Shown in pieces: positions 63,835 through 64,000 of a DNA stretch of 64,000 nucleotides. The stretch spans positions 1,300,550 through 1,364,549 of the forward strand of contig NZ_LT960614.1 of the NCBI RefSeq assembly GCF_900231165.1, written 5' to 3'. The notes below the pieces were generated by a model, which was not told the origin of the DNA, did no database searches, and was given only the letters and a program-made list of their open reading frames with translations. The DNA is from Hartmannibacter diazotrophicus. Lineage in GTDB: Bacteria; Pseudomonadota; Alphaproteobacteria; Rhizobiales; Pleomorphomonadaceae. Position numbers and translations under genes: made by a program. Every line of letters begins with the position of its first letter. Positions within the stretch are counted from its first letter, which is position 1.

Positions 63835-64000
63835 TCAGCCTCGCTTGGAGATTGATGCCGCGATCCGTCGCCCGAGCGCGATCATCGGGGCTTCGAGCCA
63901 TGTCCAAGTGATCGCGCTCAGAAGCAGGGTGACGAGCGTCGTCGCGACGAGCAGCCACGTGGCAAAGAGGCCGGTGTTCCGGGCAAGGACGTCATTGCCA
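63835..64000 (-). CDS. Acyltransferase 3 family protein, C-terminal end (5' part outside window)
   Basis: The last ~54 codons of a gene on the minus strand. Two features match the OafA/YrhL end: a hydrophobic helix GLFATWLLVATTLVTLLL and the WTWLEAPMIALGRRIAA motif that closes family members. It probably O-acetylates the glycan. It is convergent with the beta-propeller gene, 32 nt apart. Confidence 0.72.
   Translation of the reverse strand, partial: GNDVLARNTGLFATWLLVATTLVTLLLSAITWTWLEAPMIALGRRIAASISKRG

Noticed and set aside
1-64000. CRISPR array, rRNA operon, insertion sequence or prophage
   Set aside because: No array of regular direct repeats, no rRNA-like stretch, and no transposase or integrase protein was seen on either strand.

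Overview
The window is high-G+C alphaproteobacterial DNA, most likely from the order Hyphomicrobiales (Rhizobiales). The evidence is gene order typical of that group: HDAC-like gene, xseB and dxs; a DnaJ-like gene divergent from pdxH; ispH, thrB and rnhA in a row; and split gcvPA/gcvPB behind a tandem glycine riboswitch. It also carries a choline-kinase-like thrB, a BigR/SqrR-type ArsR regulator and paired polysaccharide loci. Genus cannot be read from the sequence.

Layout. 1-14.5 kb holds mostly housekeeping genes: the end of a membrane glycosyltransferase, dxs, xseB, an HDAC-like hydrolase, sua5, a DnaJ-like chaperone, pdxH, corA, a class III aminotransferase, a DUF1499 protein, a metallo-hydrolase, a fatty acid hydroxylase and tRNA-Pro(CGG). 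14.6-22 kb is a first surface-polysaccharide locus: sulfotransferase, flippase, pyruvyltransferase, GT2, beta-helix protein and polymerase. Part of it is conspicuously AT-rich and looks transferred, and it ends in a truncated reading frame. 22-35.6 kb reads as a sulfide and respiration island: cydDC, a persulfide-sensor-like ArsR gene, trxC, cydABX, a SLAC1-type channel, sulfide:quinone oxidoreductase, a rhodanese, and a LysR gene divergent from a YeiH-type exporter. 35.7-38.5 kb is a four-carbon acid sugar operon (ltnD-otnK-otnC). 38.7-44 kb has CsbD, a globin and a three-gene redox operon: a flavoprotein fused to a [2Fe-2S] domain and a membrane cytochrome-b-like domain, an eleven-heme cytochrome c, and a Tll0287-type c-heme protein. 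44.4-51.6 kb holds dps, a cupin regulator, the glycine cleavage operon and a lipoprotein. 51.9-55.2 kb holds ispH, thrB, rnhA and a lipid kinase. 55.2-64 kb is a second polysaccharide locus: a GumC/Wzc-like protein with a degenerate kinase domain, a polymerase, a flippase, a GT4, a beta-propeller transferase and the end of an acyltransferase.

How it fits together. Sulfide could be oxidised by SQR into the quinone pool and quinol reoxidised by the sulfide-tolerant cytochrome bd, with cydDC assembling that oxidase. The rhodanese and thioredoxin would handle sulfane sulfur, and the YeiH-type carrier would export the oxyanion. The SqrR-like ArsR protein and an operator-like site inside the sqr promoter would give persulfide control. 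The flavoprotein/multiheme/Tll0287 operon is the best candidate for an undescribed system; its substrate cannot be inferred.
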